Assembly: GCA_021787735.1 (NCBI GenBank) | Contig: JAJYLL010000011.1 | Coordinates: 1-64,000 of the forward strand | Direction of reading: 5' to 3' | Origin: Acidobacteriota bacterium | GTDB lineage: Bacteria > Acidobacteriota > Terriglobia > UBA7540 | DNA: 64,000 bases | Shown here: in pieces, positions 24,971 to 35,712 of the stretch | Layout of the letters: each line of letters opens with the position of its first letter | How positions within the stretch are numbered: the stretch's first letter is position 1 | Translations under genes and position numbers: made by a program | The notes under the pieces: generated by a model | Database searches by the model: none | Seen by the model: the letters and a program-made list of their open reading frames with translations, nothing else | Told to the model about the DNA's origin: nothing

Positions 24971-25696
24971 CTAAACTGCGGTGGCGAGGGCGCCGTAACG
25001 GCGGTCGCGCAAGTGGAATTCTTTAAGCGCCTCGCTGAGATCTTCGCCGGTGAAGTCGGGCCACAAGCGAGGCGTGAAATAGAGCTCCGCGTAGGCCGAT
25101 TCCCACAGCATAAAATCGCTCAACCGCTGTTCGCCGCCGGTGCGGATCAGCAGATCGACTTCCGGAACGGCTTCGCCCTCGGCCTGGCCGAGCAGGTGTG
25201 CGAAAAGCTCCTGTTCGGCTTCGGAATCTGCAGTGTCTGCCGCGTTCATCCGGCGCGCCGCGTCGAGAATAGCGTGGCGCGCGGAATAATCGATGGCCAG
25301 GCGCAGGTGGAAATTCCGGCAGCCGCCGGTGGCGCTCTCAGCGTACTCGATGGTTTGCAGCAGGGAGGCGGGCAGGCGGTCGCGCCGCCCGATTACGGAG
25401 AGCCGGATGCCGCGCCCGATCCAGAGCGTGGGCTCAGCGAAAAGGAAATCTTCAAAAATCCCGAACAGCCGCTCAACTTCCTGCGGAGGCCGCTGCCAGT
25501 TGCCGGAGCTGAACGAATGGAGCGTGAGCGTGCTGACGCCCAGGTCTGGCGCCGCCGCAATTACCCGCCGCACGGTTTCGACGCCCGCGCGGTGGCCCTC
25601 CGTGCGCTCCAGGCCACGCATCCGCGCCCAGCGTCCGCTGCCATCCATAATGATGGCCACATGAAGACCGTTCAGATCAGAGTGCGAAAGATTCAT
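24971..25696 (-). CDS. uppS: cis-Prenyltransferase (undecaprenyl diphosphate synthase-like)
   Basis: A 241-residue UppS-type enzyme. It has [13 protein letters not shown] (catalytic Asp kept, but the usual MDGNGRWA asparagine is serine), [14 protein letters not shown] (usual glutamate of FSSENW is glycine), DYSARHAIL in place of NYGGRxEI, and [25 protein letters not shown]. The arginines and the Glu that bind the pyrophosphates and magnesium are present. The variations place it in a divergent subfamily, so it may make a different chain length or be a second UppS beside a canonical one elsewhere. It would use FPP and IPP to make lipid carrier for cell-wall polymers. Confidence 0.85.
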   Translation of the reverse strand: MNLSHSDLNGLHVAIIMDGSGRWARMRGLERTEGHRAGVETVRRVIAAAPDLGVSTLTLHSFSSGNWQRPPQEVERLFGIFEDFLFAEPTLWIGRGIRLSVIGRRDRLPASLLQTIEYAESATGGCRNFHLRLAIDYSARHAILDAARRMNAADTADSEAEQELFAHLLGQAEGEAVPEVDLLIRTGGEQRLSDFMLWESAYAELYFTPRLWPDFTGEDLSEALKEFHLRDRRYGALATAV

Positions 25697-25858
25697 GACG
25701 AAAGTACCTCCGTATGATGACGATGTTCATGCGGGCCGCGCGCCTGCCCGCAGTCACCAGCCGCGCGGGCCTCAGCCGCGTTGAAATAGTCCAATGCAAA
25801 AGTGAGAAGTTCGGCGCTTTGTGCCATAAAGTCGCAACGCAAAAAAATTTTGCCCCCG

Positions 25859-26251
25859 TCATTGCTGACGCGTGGCCCGGATCAACGCTTCCATGTGGTC
25901 TAGATAGTTTTCGAGCGCCTGGCGACCGGCAGGCGTCAGCCGATAGATGGTCCGCGGCAGGCGCCCATCGAACGATTTGATGCACTCGATGTACGCCGCG
26001 TCTTCCAGCTTGCGCGCGTGGACGCTTAGGTTGCCGTCGGTGGTCTTGAGAAGCTGCTTCAGCTCGTTGTGGCTCAGGGCGCTGTTCACCGCCAGGGCGC
26101 TGACAATGCCCAGACGAATGCGCTCGTGGATCAGGCGGTCGAGACGCGAAGCGCGGCTGACCTTTTCACCGCGAAGTACGCGATTTTCCGGGTCGTAGCC
26201 GGCGGCTTCCGCCCGCCGGTCGCGTACCCATACGTTGGCCTTAGCCACCAT
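25859..26251 (-). CDS. Winged-helix transcriptional regulator (HTH_34, ArsR/MarR-like)
   Basis: A 130-residue DNA-binding protein. The core LDRLIHERIRLGIVSALAVNSALSHNELKQLLKTTDGNLSVHARKLEDAAYIECIKSFDGRLPRTIYRLTPAGRQALENYLDHMEALI is the HTH_34 winged-helix fold that regulates adjacent membrane proteins in many Acidobacteriota (stated from key words TTDGNLSVHARKLE, RTIYRLTPAG). It overlaps the end of the upstream membrane-protein gene by 11 bases and follows it in the same transcript, so the pair likely act together. No ligand-binding domain is present. Confidence 0.88.
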   Translation of the reverse strand: MVAKANVWVRDRRAEAAGYDPENRVLRGEKVSRASRLDRLIHERIRLGIVSALAVNSALSHNELKQLLKTTDGNLSVHARKLEDAAYIECIKSFDGRLPRTIYRLTPAGRQALENYLDHMEALIRATRQQ

Positions 26252-26855
26252 ACCTCCAGGCGATGATCGATCCGAAAATCAGATGCAGGCCGCCAAAACC
26301 TATGGCCATGTAAATATCGCCCCAGGCGGCGGGCGAAAATAATGCCGCGGCTCCCAGAACCATGAAGGCTACGCCCATCGCCGGCACCACGCGGACGGAA
26401 AAGGCGCCGCCCGTCACCACTCCAGCGCCGTAAAGCAACAGCCAGAGGGCCGGCAGAACCGTTACGGAACCGGCGCGGAACAGGAATAGGGACAGCAGCG
26501 CTCCGGCAACAAGCGGCGGAGACAGGCTCAGCGCAAAACGGCGGCCCGGCTGCGAGAGTAGAGGCGTGTCCGCCTTGCGGGCCTTTTGAAGCATCGCGAC
26601 GGCGCCAATCAGGCAGGAAACCGCCGCCTCGACAATCCAGACGCCCAGCCACAGGGTCGGAGTGGGCTGAATTGCCGCGATAAAAGCCGCTACCAGCGCC
26701 GTGATGCCCATTAACATACCGCCCCAGCCCGGCACCGCCGTGAACGACGACGCTCCTTCCATCGTCTCGCGAATGTAACGGAGGTTGTCCATGGCCCGGG
26801 CTTCGAGCGCCAGAGGACTTTCGGAACGCGGCCGGATGGGGTGAATACTGGCCAT
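26241..26855 (-). CDS. Multi-pass membrane protein partnered with HTH_34 regulator
   Basis: A 204-residue protein with five or six hydrophobic helices (for example [56 protein letters not shown]). The soluble N-terminus [28 protein letters not shown] is the conserved feature of this uncharacterised family, which regularly precedes HTH_34 regulators. Its role is unknown; it may sense something and modulate the regulator. ATG 26855 begins 7 bases after a TATCAA box, with a consensus TTGACA 17 bases further up and no ribosome site, so the mRNA is likely leaderless. Confidence 0.72.
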   Translation of the reverse strand: MASIHPIRPRSESPLALEARAMDNLRYIRETMEGASSFTAVPGWGGMLMGITALVAAFIAAIQPTPTLWLGVWIVEAAVSCLIGAVAMLQKARKADTPLLSQPGRRFALSLSPPLVAGALLSLFLFRAGSVTVLPALWLLLYGAGVVTGGAFSVRVVPAMGVAFMVLGAAALFSPAAWGDIYMAIGFGGLHLIFGSIIAWRYGG

Positions 26856-26862
26856 GAAGGCA

Positions 26863-26891
26863 TTGATACACCCGCTTCTAAGTCCTGTCAA
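26863..26891 (-). promoter_or_regulatory. Strong promoter of the membrane protein/HTH_34 pair
   Basis: Perfect -35 TTGACA (26891-26886), spacer of exactly 17, -10 TATCAA (26868-26863; 4 of 6 matches), then 7 bases to the ATG. Transcription would begin at or next to the start codon. Confidence 0.65.
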
Positions 26892-27064
26892 GTACTTTAT
26901 ATTATAAAGCATCTGCGCCGGGAACTGAAAATATGTGCCAATTTTGCACATTTTTGCTTTTTCATTGCTGGGCAGTTTCGCAGGTGTATCATAAGCTTCA
27001 GCTTAGGGGTGCAGGCACGCATTCAGAATCGCGCCAAATCTCTTGCGCACGGGGCTGCATCGAG

Positions 27065-27407
27065 ATGACAGTCAAGCAATGGGAAAAGAGGCTGCACGAG
27101 GAAGACTTTGACAGAACTTACGTGTGGCAGGATGGCCCGGGGGCCTTCTATCCCAACCACACCGCACTCCATGACTGCCGCCCACGTAATTCTCGACGGC
27201 GAAATGACGTTGACTTCTGAAGGCGAGACGCGCATCTATAGAGAGGGCGACCGCTGCGACGTGCCTGCCAATGCGGTTCACTCCGCGCGCATGGGGCCGC
27301 AAGGTTGCCGTTATCTAATTGGAGAGTGCCAGGGGTGCGAGCAGCAAGCACAATGCGGGAATCTTCAGTTCGATTCGGGTAGCGTGATATTCGCGTTTCG
27401 AAAGTAG
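27065..27407 (+). pseudogene. Cupin-domain protein, frameshifted
   Basis: Two overlapping frames make one cupin. The first encodes TVKQWEKRLHEEDFDRTYVWQDGPGAFYPNHT; the second continues HSMTAAHVILDGEMTLTSEGETRIYREGDRCDVPANAVHSARMGPQGCRYLIGE. Removing one G at about 27164 in CACACCGCACTCC restores YPNHTHSMTAAHVILDGEM, a standard metal-binding cupin motif. The repaired protein has 113 residues. It is either a recent pseudogene or a sequencing error. Its end overlaps the kdsB end by 43 bases in convergent orientation. Confidence 0.8.
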
Positions 27408-28117
27408 CCTTCGACCTTGCGCAGATCGTCTTCGGTGTCAACCCCCACCGTGTCTTCTGCGGTTTCCAGTACAACAATCGGGATGCCGTTCTCGAGAAAT
27501 CGAAGCTGCTCCAGAGCCTCTGCAGACTCCAGCCCTGATGGCGCCAGCTTGCTGAAGGTTGTGAGCGCCTCGCGCGTGTAGGCATAAAGTCCCAGGTGCT
27601 TGTAATACTGTACGGAGCCCGCGCCTGCGCGGTCATAAGGAATAGGCGAGCGTGAAAAGTAGAGCGCATGCCCGTCGCCACTCGTAACCACTTTGACGTC
27701 GTTGGGATTCGATGCTTCTTCGGGAGTGATCGCCACTTTCAACGTTGAAACTGCCGTACTGGCCTGCTCACGAAGCGGCGCCACCAGCAGCTCGATGTGC
27801 CGCGCGGTCACCATCGGTTCATCGCCCTGGATGTTGACGTAAAGGTCCGCCGGCTCACGGCCCATCACTTCAATAACGCGGTCCGAACCCGAGCGGTGTG
27901 CCGAGGAAGTCATCGTCGCCGGAATTCTGAGTCGGCTGCAAAGCGCCATCACTTCTTCCGAATCGGTGGCCACCAGCAGCCGAGAGAAGCCGGGCCACTC
28001 CTGTGCGCGCCGGTACACCCATTCGATCATCGGGTGCCCGCAAATCAGCCTCAGCGCCTTGCGAGGGAGGCGCGTGGATTCCAGACGCACCGGGATAACA
28101 CCGATCACTTTGTTCAT
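27365..28117 (-). CDS. kdsB: 3-Deoxy-manno-octulosonate cytidylyltransferase
   Basis: A 250-residue nucleotidyltransferase. The start MNKVIGVIPVRLESTRLPRKAL is the classic KdsB entry loop, followed by HRSGSDRVIEV, the NIQGDEPMV metal/nucleotide motif, ALYFSRSPIPYDR and YKHLGLYAYTREAL. KdsB joins CTP to Kdo for lipopolysaccharide inner-core synthesis, so the cell makes an LPS-type outer membrane. The frame is open to 28348 but the ATG at 28117 gives the family start. No other kds gene is adjacent. Confidence 0.95.
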   Translation of the reverse strand: MNKVIGVIPVRLESTRLPRKALRLICGHPMIEWVYRRAQEWPGFSRLLVATDSEEVMALCSRLRIPATMTSSAHRSGSDRVIEVMGREPADLYVNIQGDEPMVTARHIELLVAPLREQASTAVSTLKVAITPEEASNPNDVKVVTSGDGHALYFSRSPIPYDRAGAGSVQYYKHLGLYAYTREALTTFSKLAPSGLESAEALEQLRFLENGIPIVVLETAEDTVGVDTEDDLRKVEGYFRNANITLPESN

Positions 28118-28168
28118 AGTCGCCAAGAATGCGAGGTTAACCTTTTTGTGCGTGTCCTGGCAAGCTTC

Positions 28169-28192
28169 TGCGGAGGCATATGCGGAGGCATA
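28169..28192. repeat. 12-bp tandem repeat, two copies
   Basis: TGCGGAGGCATA is repeated twice exactly, in the 122-base spacer between the divergent kdsB and AIR-synthase-like genes. Confidence 0.85.
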
Positions 28193-28239
28193 CAGTCGTA
28201 TTTGTTCTGCCGGCACAATGCGCGTTACACTCGGCAGCG

Positions 28240-29271
28240 ATGCCGCAATCAAGAAAGCTTCCAGCGGGGAAACTTCCTCCGCGCCTGCTCGAAAAGCTGC
28301 TGAAATCCTGCACGGCCTGTGCATCTTCCGGAGTGGTTCTCGGGCCACGCTACGGCGAAGACGCAGCGGTCATCGAGACGCGGGGTAAGTATCTCGTTGC
28401 CAAGACCGATCCCATCACGTTCACGACCGACCGCATCGGCTGGTACGCGGTCAACATCAACGCCAACGATCTGGCAACGATGGGCGCGCGACCGCGCTGG
28501 TTCCTCGCCACGTTCATGTTTCCGGAAGGCCGCACGTCGGATGCGCTGGTTGAGAAGATCTTTAGTGAAACACTGAGCGCCTGCCGTTCGCTCGGCGTCA
28601 CACTTTGCGGCGGCCACACCGAGATTACCGTCGGGCTTGACCGCCCGATTGTGGTGGGCCAGATGCTGGGTGAAGTTGATCCGGACGATCTGGTCCGCAA
28701 AGAACGCCAGCGGCCGGGCGACCTGATCATCCTGACCAAAGGCGTCGCTATTGAAGGTACCACCATCCTGGCGCGCGAAAGAGCCAGCGAGTTGCGGGGG
28801 AGAATTTCAGCAGAAAAATTGCGGTCGGCGCGACGATTGCTCTTAAGGCCCGGCATCAGCGTCGTGCGCGACGCGCAAGTTGCGCTCGCGAACGGCGAAG
28901 TCCATGCCATGCACGATCCCACCGAAGGCGGCGTAATCACCGGGCTCGTGGAACTCGCGCGAGCCGGCCGTGTGGGCCTGAAAGTCTGGAAGGAAAAGAT
29001 TCGCGTGCTTCCTGAAACGCGGCTGCTGGCGCGTGTGCTCGATTTCGATCCGCTCGGCCTGCTCGCTTCCGGAGCCTTGTTGATTGTCGCCGAGCGCAAC
29101 AGCGCGACGCGCATCGTCAACGCGCTTCGCCGCAAGCGGATTGCAGCGCGCGTCATCGGCGAGGTTTGCAGGCCGAAGGACGGCATCGCAATCGTCGAAG
29201 GTGGCCGCGCCCATCCCATGGGGATCCCCCAGCGCGACGAGATCGCCCGCCTACTAAGCGAGCCAGATTGA
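28240..29271 (+). CDS. AIR synthase-like protein (HypE/PurM superfamily)
   Basis: A 343-residue AIR-synthase-fold protein: an N-terminal ATP-binding half with GPRYGEDAAVIE, KTDPITFTTDRIGWYAVNINANDLATMGARPRWFL and CGGHTEIT, and a C-terminal half with HAMHDPTEGGVITGLVELA. This is closest to HypE-like proteins, but it lacks the C-terminal cysteine (PRIC) that carries carbamoyl/cyano in HypE and lacks the GCSCK/U motif of selenophosphate synthetase SelD. Its product is thus unknown; a phosphorylation or dehydration using ATP is likely. ATG 28240 gives the natural start; a TACACT box lies 8 bases upstream. Confidence 0.75.
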   Translation: MPQSRKLPAGKLPPRLLEKLLKSCTACASSGVVLGPRYGEDAAVIETRGKYLVAKTDPITFTTDRIGWYAVNINANDLATMGARPRWFLATFMFPEGRTSDALVEKIFSETLSACRSLGVTLCGGHTEITVGLDRPIVVGQMLGEVDPDDLVRKERQRPGDLIILTKGVAIEGTTILARERASELRGRISAEKLRSARRLLLRPGISVVRDAQVALANGEVHAMHDPTEGGVITGLVELARAGRVGLKVWKEKIRVLPETRLLARVLDFDPLGLLASGALLIVAERNSATRIVNALRRKRIAARVIGEVCRPKDGIAIVEGGRAHPMGIPQRDEIARLLSEPD

Positions 29272-29931
29272 CCTTCGCGCTTCCGGAGCAACGCAGGCGC
29301 AATCCTTGCCGTTGGGAAACGAGTCTGTCCAAATGCGAGACAAGTGAGGCGTGGAAGATTGTGAAGAACGAGCAGCGGCTGGACGCGAGTGCCCCGCCTG
29401 CTTGCCCGCAGTGGCTTGGTTAGAGCTGAGCTTCTTTACGTCATCCACAAGTTCCTGCATCGCGCGTTCGAAGTTCTCCTCGAAGTGAACTTTCATATTG
29501 GCTGGTTTTGGATGTTCTGTGATTCCCCAGAGCAGGACGTGCGTCTTGACGTCACGCATTATCAGATCCAGTTGGGTATCATAGTAATGCGGCCCCGCTG
29601 GTGGGCATGTGTAACTCAGCTTGAAATTCAGATCAGCGTCCGCGGGCGAAGGCACCAGTTTGTACCGGCCCCACTTCTCCATCGCGGCGTAAAACTCCTT
29701 GTAAGCCCGCGCGGGTCCCCCGCTGTAGAGGGACCTTCCAAAGGGTTCACAGCCGCCACCAGCGTGCGAGATGAAAATCGTTCTTGCAAGAACAATTTGC
29801 TGGGGTACGGGTGCCGCAGTCGATTCCTCTCCTGGCGATTGCGTGCTCCATGCCTGAAGCAGCCCAAGACCAATCAGCAACACCACGCATGCAAACCTTT
29901 CCACCCGGTTCACGGCCTCCTCCGAACCCAT
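29254..29931 (-). CDS. Hypothetical exported protein
   Basis: A 225-residue protein. A signal peptide (VERFACVVLLIGLGLLQAWS) is followed by ARTIFISHAGGGCEPFGRSLYSGGPARAYKEFYAAMEKWGRYKLVPSPADADLNFKLSYTCP-type content (key words ARTIFISHAGGG, AYKEFYAAMEKWG, DADLNFKL, THVLLWGITEHP) shared, as I recall, by uncharacterised exported acidobacterial proteins. The C-terminal 60 residues are low complexity. It converges with the AIR-synthase-like gene and overlaps its end by 18 bases. Confidence 0.6.
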   Translation of the reverse strand: MGSEEAVNRVERFACVVLLIGLGLLQAWSTQSPGEESTAAPVPQQIVLARTIFISHAGGGCEPFGRSLYSGGPARAYKEFYAAMEKWGRYKLVPSPADADLNFKLSYTCPPAGPHYYDTQLDLIMRDVKTHVLLWGITEHPKPANMKVHFEENFERAMQELVDDVKKLSSNQATAGKQAGHSRPAAARSSQSSTPHLSRIWTDSFPNGKDCACVAPEARRSIWLA

Positions 29932-30396
29932 GTTACTTCTGAGAGGGCAGGCTGGAAACGTTTTTTCGACTTCCAGTCGCGGCTCTCGCTGGGCATAGGG
30001 AGGCAGGAGCGCAGGAAAAGGACCGTGATGCAGAGGCTAGGAAAGGAGGCTCTATAATGCCAGCGTGCGGGTTTTCCACAACCCTTGCGGGCGGCCCGTA
30101 GATGGGGCGGATTGAGCCTTCCGGAAAGCCCTTGTAAGTTGAACATTCCAAAAAGGAAAGAGTCTGTGGAATTAGGTGTATATCTGTGCTAAACTAATCC
30201 ATTGAAAGTTGCCGTTTTCGGCATTGCTGTGAAGCCCGCTTCAAGATACTCTAACGCTTACAGAGCAAGGAAAGAATCCGGGGAAAATGGCCGCAGAACA
30301 GGGACCCTCGGAGCACGCAAGGTAGTAATATGAGGGGCCTGTTTGCGCTGGTGCAACGGGACCGGCTTGCGGGCTTTTGTTTCAACCAACACCGCT
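29932..30396. other. Region upstream of dnaA
   Basis: About 465 bases without a gene; rpmH/rnpA, often found here, are absent. One DnaA-box-like TTTTCCACA lies at 30072-30080. Possible dnaA promoter: TTGCTG at 30223, 17 bases, TACTCT. A GCCGTTTTCGGC hairpin lies just before it. Confidence 0.5.
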
Positions 30397-31719
30397 ATGA
30401 ATGCCTGGCAGGAAGTTCTGAATTACCTCAAAACGAAGGTTAATCCCCAAAGCTACCAGACGTGGCTCAAGCCGACCCGCTATAGTGGTGCGGAAGGTGA
30501 AACGCTGGTGGTTCGGGTTCCCAACCAGGAATTCCTGGAGTGGATCCAGGAGCATTACAATGCCGGAATTCAGGAAGCTCTGGAAAAACTCCGATTGGGG
30601 TTTAGTGGAATCCGGTATGAGATGGAAATGGCGCCGGAGAAGAAATCGCCTGGAAATGGTGAAGCAAAGCCACAGCAAGGCAAGCTCGATTTTGAGTCTG
30701 TTGATCACCAGTTGAACACCCGCTATACGTTTGACACCTTTGTGGTGGGTTCGTGCAACCAGTTTGCGCACGCTGCGGCGCGCGCTGTGGCGGAAACGCC
30801 TGCCAAGGCCTATAACCCTCTCTTTCTTTACGGCGGAGTGGGGCTGGGCAAGACCCACCTGATGCAGGCCGTGGGGCACCTGATGAAGCAGCGCCAGCGT
30901 GAACTGCGCCTTGCTTACGTTTCTTCCGAGGCTTTCACGAACGACGTTATCAACTCGCTGCGGTATGACCGCATGGTCTCGTTTCGCGACAAGTACCGGA
31001 ACGTGGATGTGCTGCTGATGGACGACATCCAATTCATTGCCGGCAAGGAGCGAACCCAGGAAGAGTTCTTCCACACGTTCAACACTCTCTACGAGGCCCA
31101 GAAGCAGGTGGTCATCTCGAGCGACCAACCGCCGAAGGATATTCCCGGCCTTGAAGAGCGACTACGCTCGCGCTTTGCGTGGGGACTAACAGCAGACCTT
31201 CAGCCTCCGGACACGGAGACTAAGCGCGCGATTCTTGCCAAGAAAAGCGAAGACCAGGGAGTCGAGCTGCCGGAGACGGTGGGAGAGTTTATTGCAACCC
31301 GAATCAAGACAAGCATCCGCGACCTGGAAGGGGCTTTGACCCGCCTGATTGCGTATTCGTCGCTGACGGGGGCCGAAATCTCTCTGCCGATGGCGCAGCA
31401 GGTCCTGAAAAGTATTCTCGACCTCGAGCAGCGGCGAGTTTCCATCGAGCATATCCAGCGCCTGGTCTGCCAGGAATACGGATTGTCCCTGACGCAGTTA
31501 AAGGCCAAAGACAATAGTCACGCGATCGCTTTTCCCCGGCAGGTCGCCATGTACATTTCAAAGGAGTTAACGCCGGCTTCGCTGCCGCAGATCGGCAGGG
31601 AATTCGGCGGCAAACACCATACAACGGTCCTCCATTCAATACAGAAGATTGACCAGTTGAGGAAAACTGACAGAGATTTAAACAGGCTTCTCAACAAGCT
31701 TAAGGACTCATTGAGCTAG
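30397..31719 (+). CDS. dnaA: Chromosomal replication initiator DnaA
   Basis: A 440-residue DnaA with domain I (AWQEVLNYLKTKVNPQSYQTWLKPT), a short linker, the AAA+ core with Walker A YGGVGLGKTHLMQAVGHLM (about 144-162) and Walker B VLLMDDIQFIAGK, and the DNA-binding domain IV with GGKHHTTVLHSIQKI (the signature is usually GGRDHTTV). It opens the origin by binding DnaA boxes, a cluster of which follows the gene. The frame is open from 30343, but the ATG at 30397 begins MNAWQEVLNYL, the usual N-terminus; no strong ribosome site marks it. dnaN follows 206 bases downstream. Confidence 0.96.
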   Translation: MNAWQEVLNYLKTKVNPQSYQTWLKPTRYSGAEGETLVVRVPNQEFLEWIQEHYNAGIQEALEKLRLGFSGIRYEMEMAPEKKSPGNGEAKPQQGKLDFESVDHQLNTRYTFDTFVVGSCNQFAHAAARAVAETPAKAYNPLFLYGGVGLGKTHLMQAVGHLMKQRQRELRLAYVSSEAFTNDVINSLRYDRMVSFRDKYRNVDVLLMDDIQFIAGKERTQEEFFHTFNTLYEAQKQVVISSDQPPKDIPGLEERLRSRFAWGLTADLQPPDTETKRAILAKKSEDQGVELPETVGEFIATRIKTSIRDLEGALTRLIAYSSLTGAEISLPMAQQVLKSILDLEQRRVSIEHIQRLVCQEYGLSLTQLKAKDNSHAIAFPRQVAMYISKELTPASLPQIGREFGGKHHTTVLHSIQKIDQLRKTDRDLNRLLNKLKDSLS

Positions 31720-31925
31720 AGTTATGGGATTTTTCAACAGCCTCGCTGAGAAAAGGGTTTGTGAATCGCCGAGCGGGGCGGAAACATGCACAGCGGACCA
31801 CAGAAAGAGGCGAGGTATCCACAGTTGAGCAGCAACGCCTGTAGGCGTCAGTAGAGGGGTGTCGACGTTTTCCACATGTCCACAACCCCTACTACTAAGA
31901 CTTCATATAGAAGGAAATTGAGATA
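31720..31925. other. oriC: Putative origin of replication (oriC)
   Basis: The dnaA-dnaN spacer contains DnaA-box-like 9-mers on one strand: GTATCCACA (31815-31823, one mismatch to TTATCCACA), TTTTCCACA (31868-31876, one mismatch) and ATGTCCACA (31876-31884, two mismatches), plus ACATGCACA at about 31784. An AT-rich stretch (TACTACTAAGACTTCATATAG) follows before dnaN. Position and box density support oriC; the boxes are imperfect. Confidence 0.6.
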
Positions 31926-33041
31926 ATGGAACTCTCAGTAGAAAAGAGCCTCCTCCTGAAAGAATTGAACCTCACTCAAGGTGTTGTTGAAAAGAAGACC
32001 ACGATTCCAATTCTCTCTAACCTTCTCCTGGAAGCAGGAGATTCCTCTCTCCGCATCAGCGCTACGGACCTGGAGCTTGGCATTTGCTGCGGATGTTCCG
32101 CCAAGATCAAAAAAGAAGGGTCGGGTACCATTCCCGCAAAACGCTTTATTGAGATTGTGCGGTCGTTGCCTGAAAAAGAAATCAAGCTCAAACTACTGGA
32201 AAACCACTGGGTGCAAGTCACCTGCGAACGCGCATCATTCAAACTGGTAGGAATGGCAAAGGATAACTATCCGACTCTGCCGGCACTTCCGGACGCCATC
32301 GTTTCGTTGCCGGCGGATGTGCTTTCTACCATGATCAAAAGGACAATCTTCTCGATTTCCAGTGAAGAATCTCGCTACACGCTGAATGGCGCCTTGCTGA
32401 TCCTGAAGCCTGATAACGTGGCCATGGTGGCCACCGACGGCCATCGCCTGGCACTGATTGAGCGTGACCTGGAAGTGGCCGGGCTCAAGAACGAGTTAAG
32501 AATCTTGATTCCGAAAAAGGCAATGGCGGAATTACAGAGGCTTCTGGCTGAAGCTGAAGAGGACGCCAAAGTCGGGCTGTCAAAAGATGAAAGCCATCTC
32601 TATTTTTCAATGGGCCACCGCATTCTGATTTCGAGGATGCTGACGGGACAGTTTCCGAACTATGAGGCCGTGTTGCCACGGGAAAATAAACTTGTTATTG
32701 ACGTTGATAAAAGCGAGTTCATAACGGCGATCCGGCGCGTGGCTCTGCTGGCCGACCAGCGATCGAGGGCTATCCGTGTGAAACTGAGCGAAGGTCAGAT
32801 GGAAATCTCCTCATCGAGCGGTGAGTTTGGAGAGGCTCAGGAAGTGCTGGAAATCCAGTACAGTGGCGATCCTATGCAGGTGGGATTTAACTACGAGTAC
32901 CTGCTGGACTTCCTGAATGTCGTTGATGACGGGGGTAGGATCCGTCTCGAATTAAAAGATGAACAGAGCGCGGGGCAGATGCGCTCGGGTGACGAAGAGG
33001 CGTTCCGCTACCGTTACGTTGTGATGCCCATGAGGGTGTAG
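31926..33041 (+). CDS. dnaN: DNA polymerase III sliding clamp (beta subunit)
   Basis: A 371-residue beta clamp with the usual start MELSVEKSLLLKELNLTQGVVEKKTTIPILSNLLLEA-type words, three clamp domains (ALLILKPDNVAMVATDGHRLALIE in the middle; GFNYEYLLDFLN near the end) and the C-terminal YRYVVMPMRV that closes the protein-binding pocket (typical ending ..Y(V/L)VMPMR(L/V)). It encircles DNA and tethers polymerase. An AAGGAAATTGAG ribosome site precedes ATG 31926. It follows dnaA, the standard origin gene order. Confidence 0.97.
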   Translation: MELSVEKSLLLKELNLTQGVVEKKTTIPILSNLLLEAGDSSLRISATDLELGICCGCSAKIKKEGSGTIPAKRFIEIVRSLPEKEIKLKLLENHWVQVTCERASFKLVGMAKDNYPTLPALPDAIVSLPADVLSTMIKRTIFSISSEESRYTLNGALLILKPDNVAMVATDGHRLALIERDLEVAGLKNELRILIPKKAMAELQRLLAEAEEDAKVGLSKDESHLYFSMGHRILISRMLTGQFPNYEAVLPRENKLVIDVDKSEFITAIRRVALLADQRSRAIRVKLSEGQMEISSSSGEFGEAQEVLEIQYSGDPMQVGFNYEYLLDFLNVVDDGGRIRLELKDEQSAGQMRSGDEEAFRYRYVVMPMRV

Positions 33042-33227
33042 TGGTATTCAATTTGTTTACTCCCGCTTTTCACAAGTCCGATCGCCAGCCTTCATCGCGG
33101 AAATCTGCAGGTATCTCTCTGAATTCTGATTTCGGCACCAAAGGGGGAAGCTCGGGAGCAAACAGGCAGTCTTTAGTTGTACGGGGCTGATTGAAAAGAT
33201 CGTCTTACCGCGGACCTTGCGACGTGA

Positions 33228-35672
<2,445 letters not shown>

Positions 35673-35712
35673 CCCGCCGGGTAAGCCGACGGAAGCAAAG
35701 GAAAGTTGATTT

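Noticed and set aside
28240-29271. Reading the AIR-synthase-like gene as selenophosphate synthetase SelD
   Set aside because: No GCSCK/GCGUK-type catalytic loop; N-terminal glycine-rich SelD motif absent. Only the shared AIRS fold argues for it.
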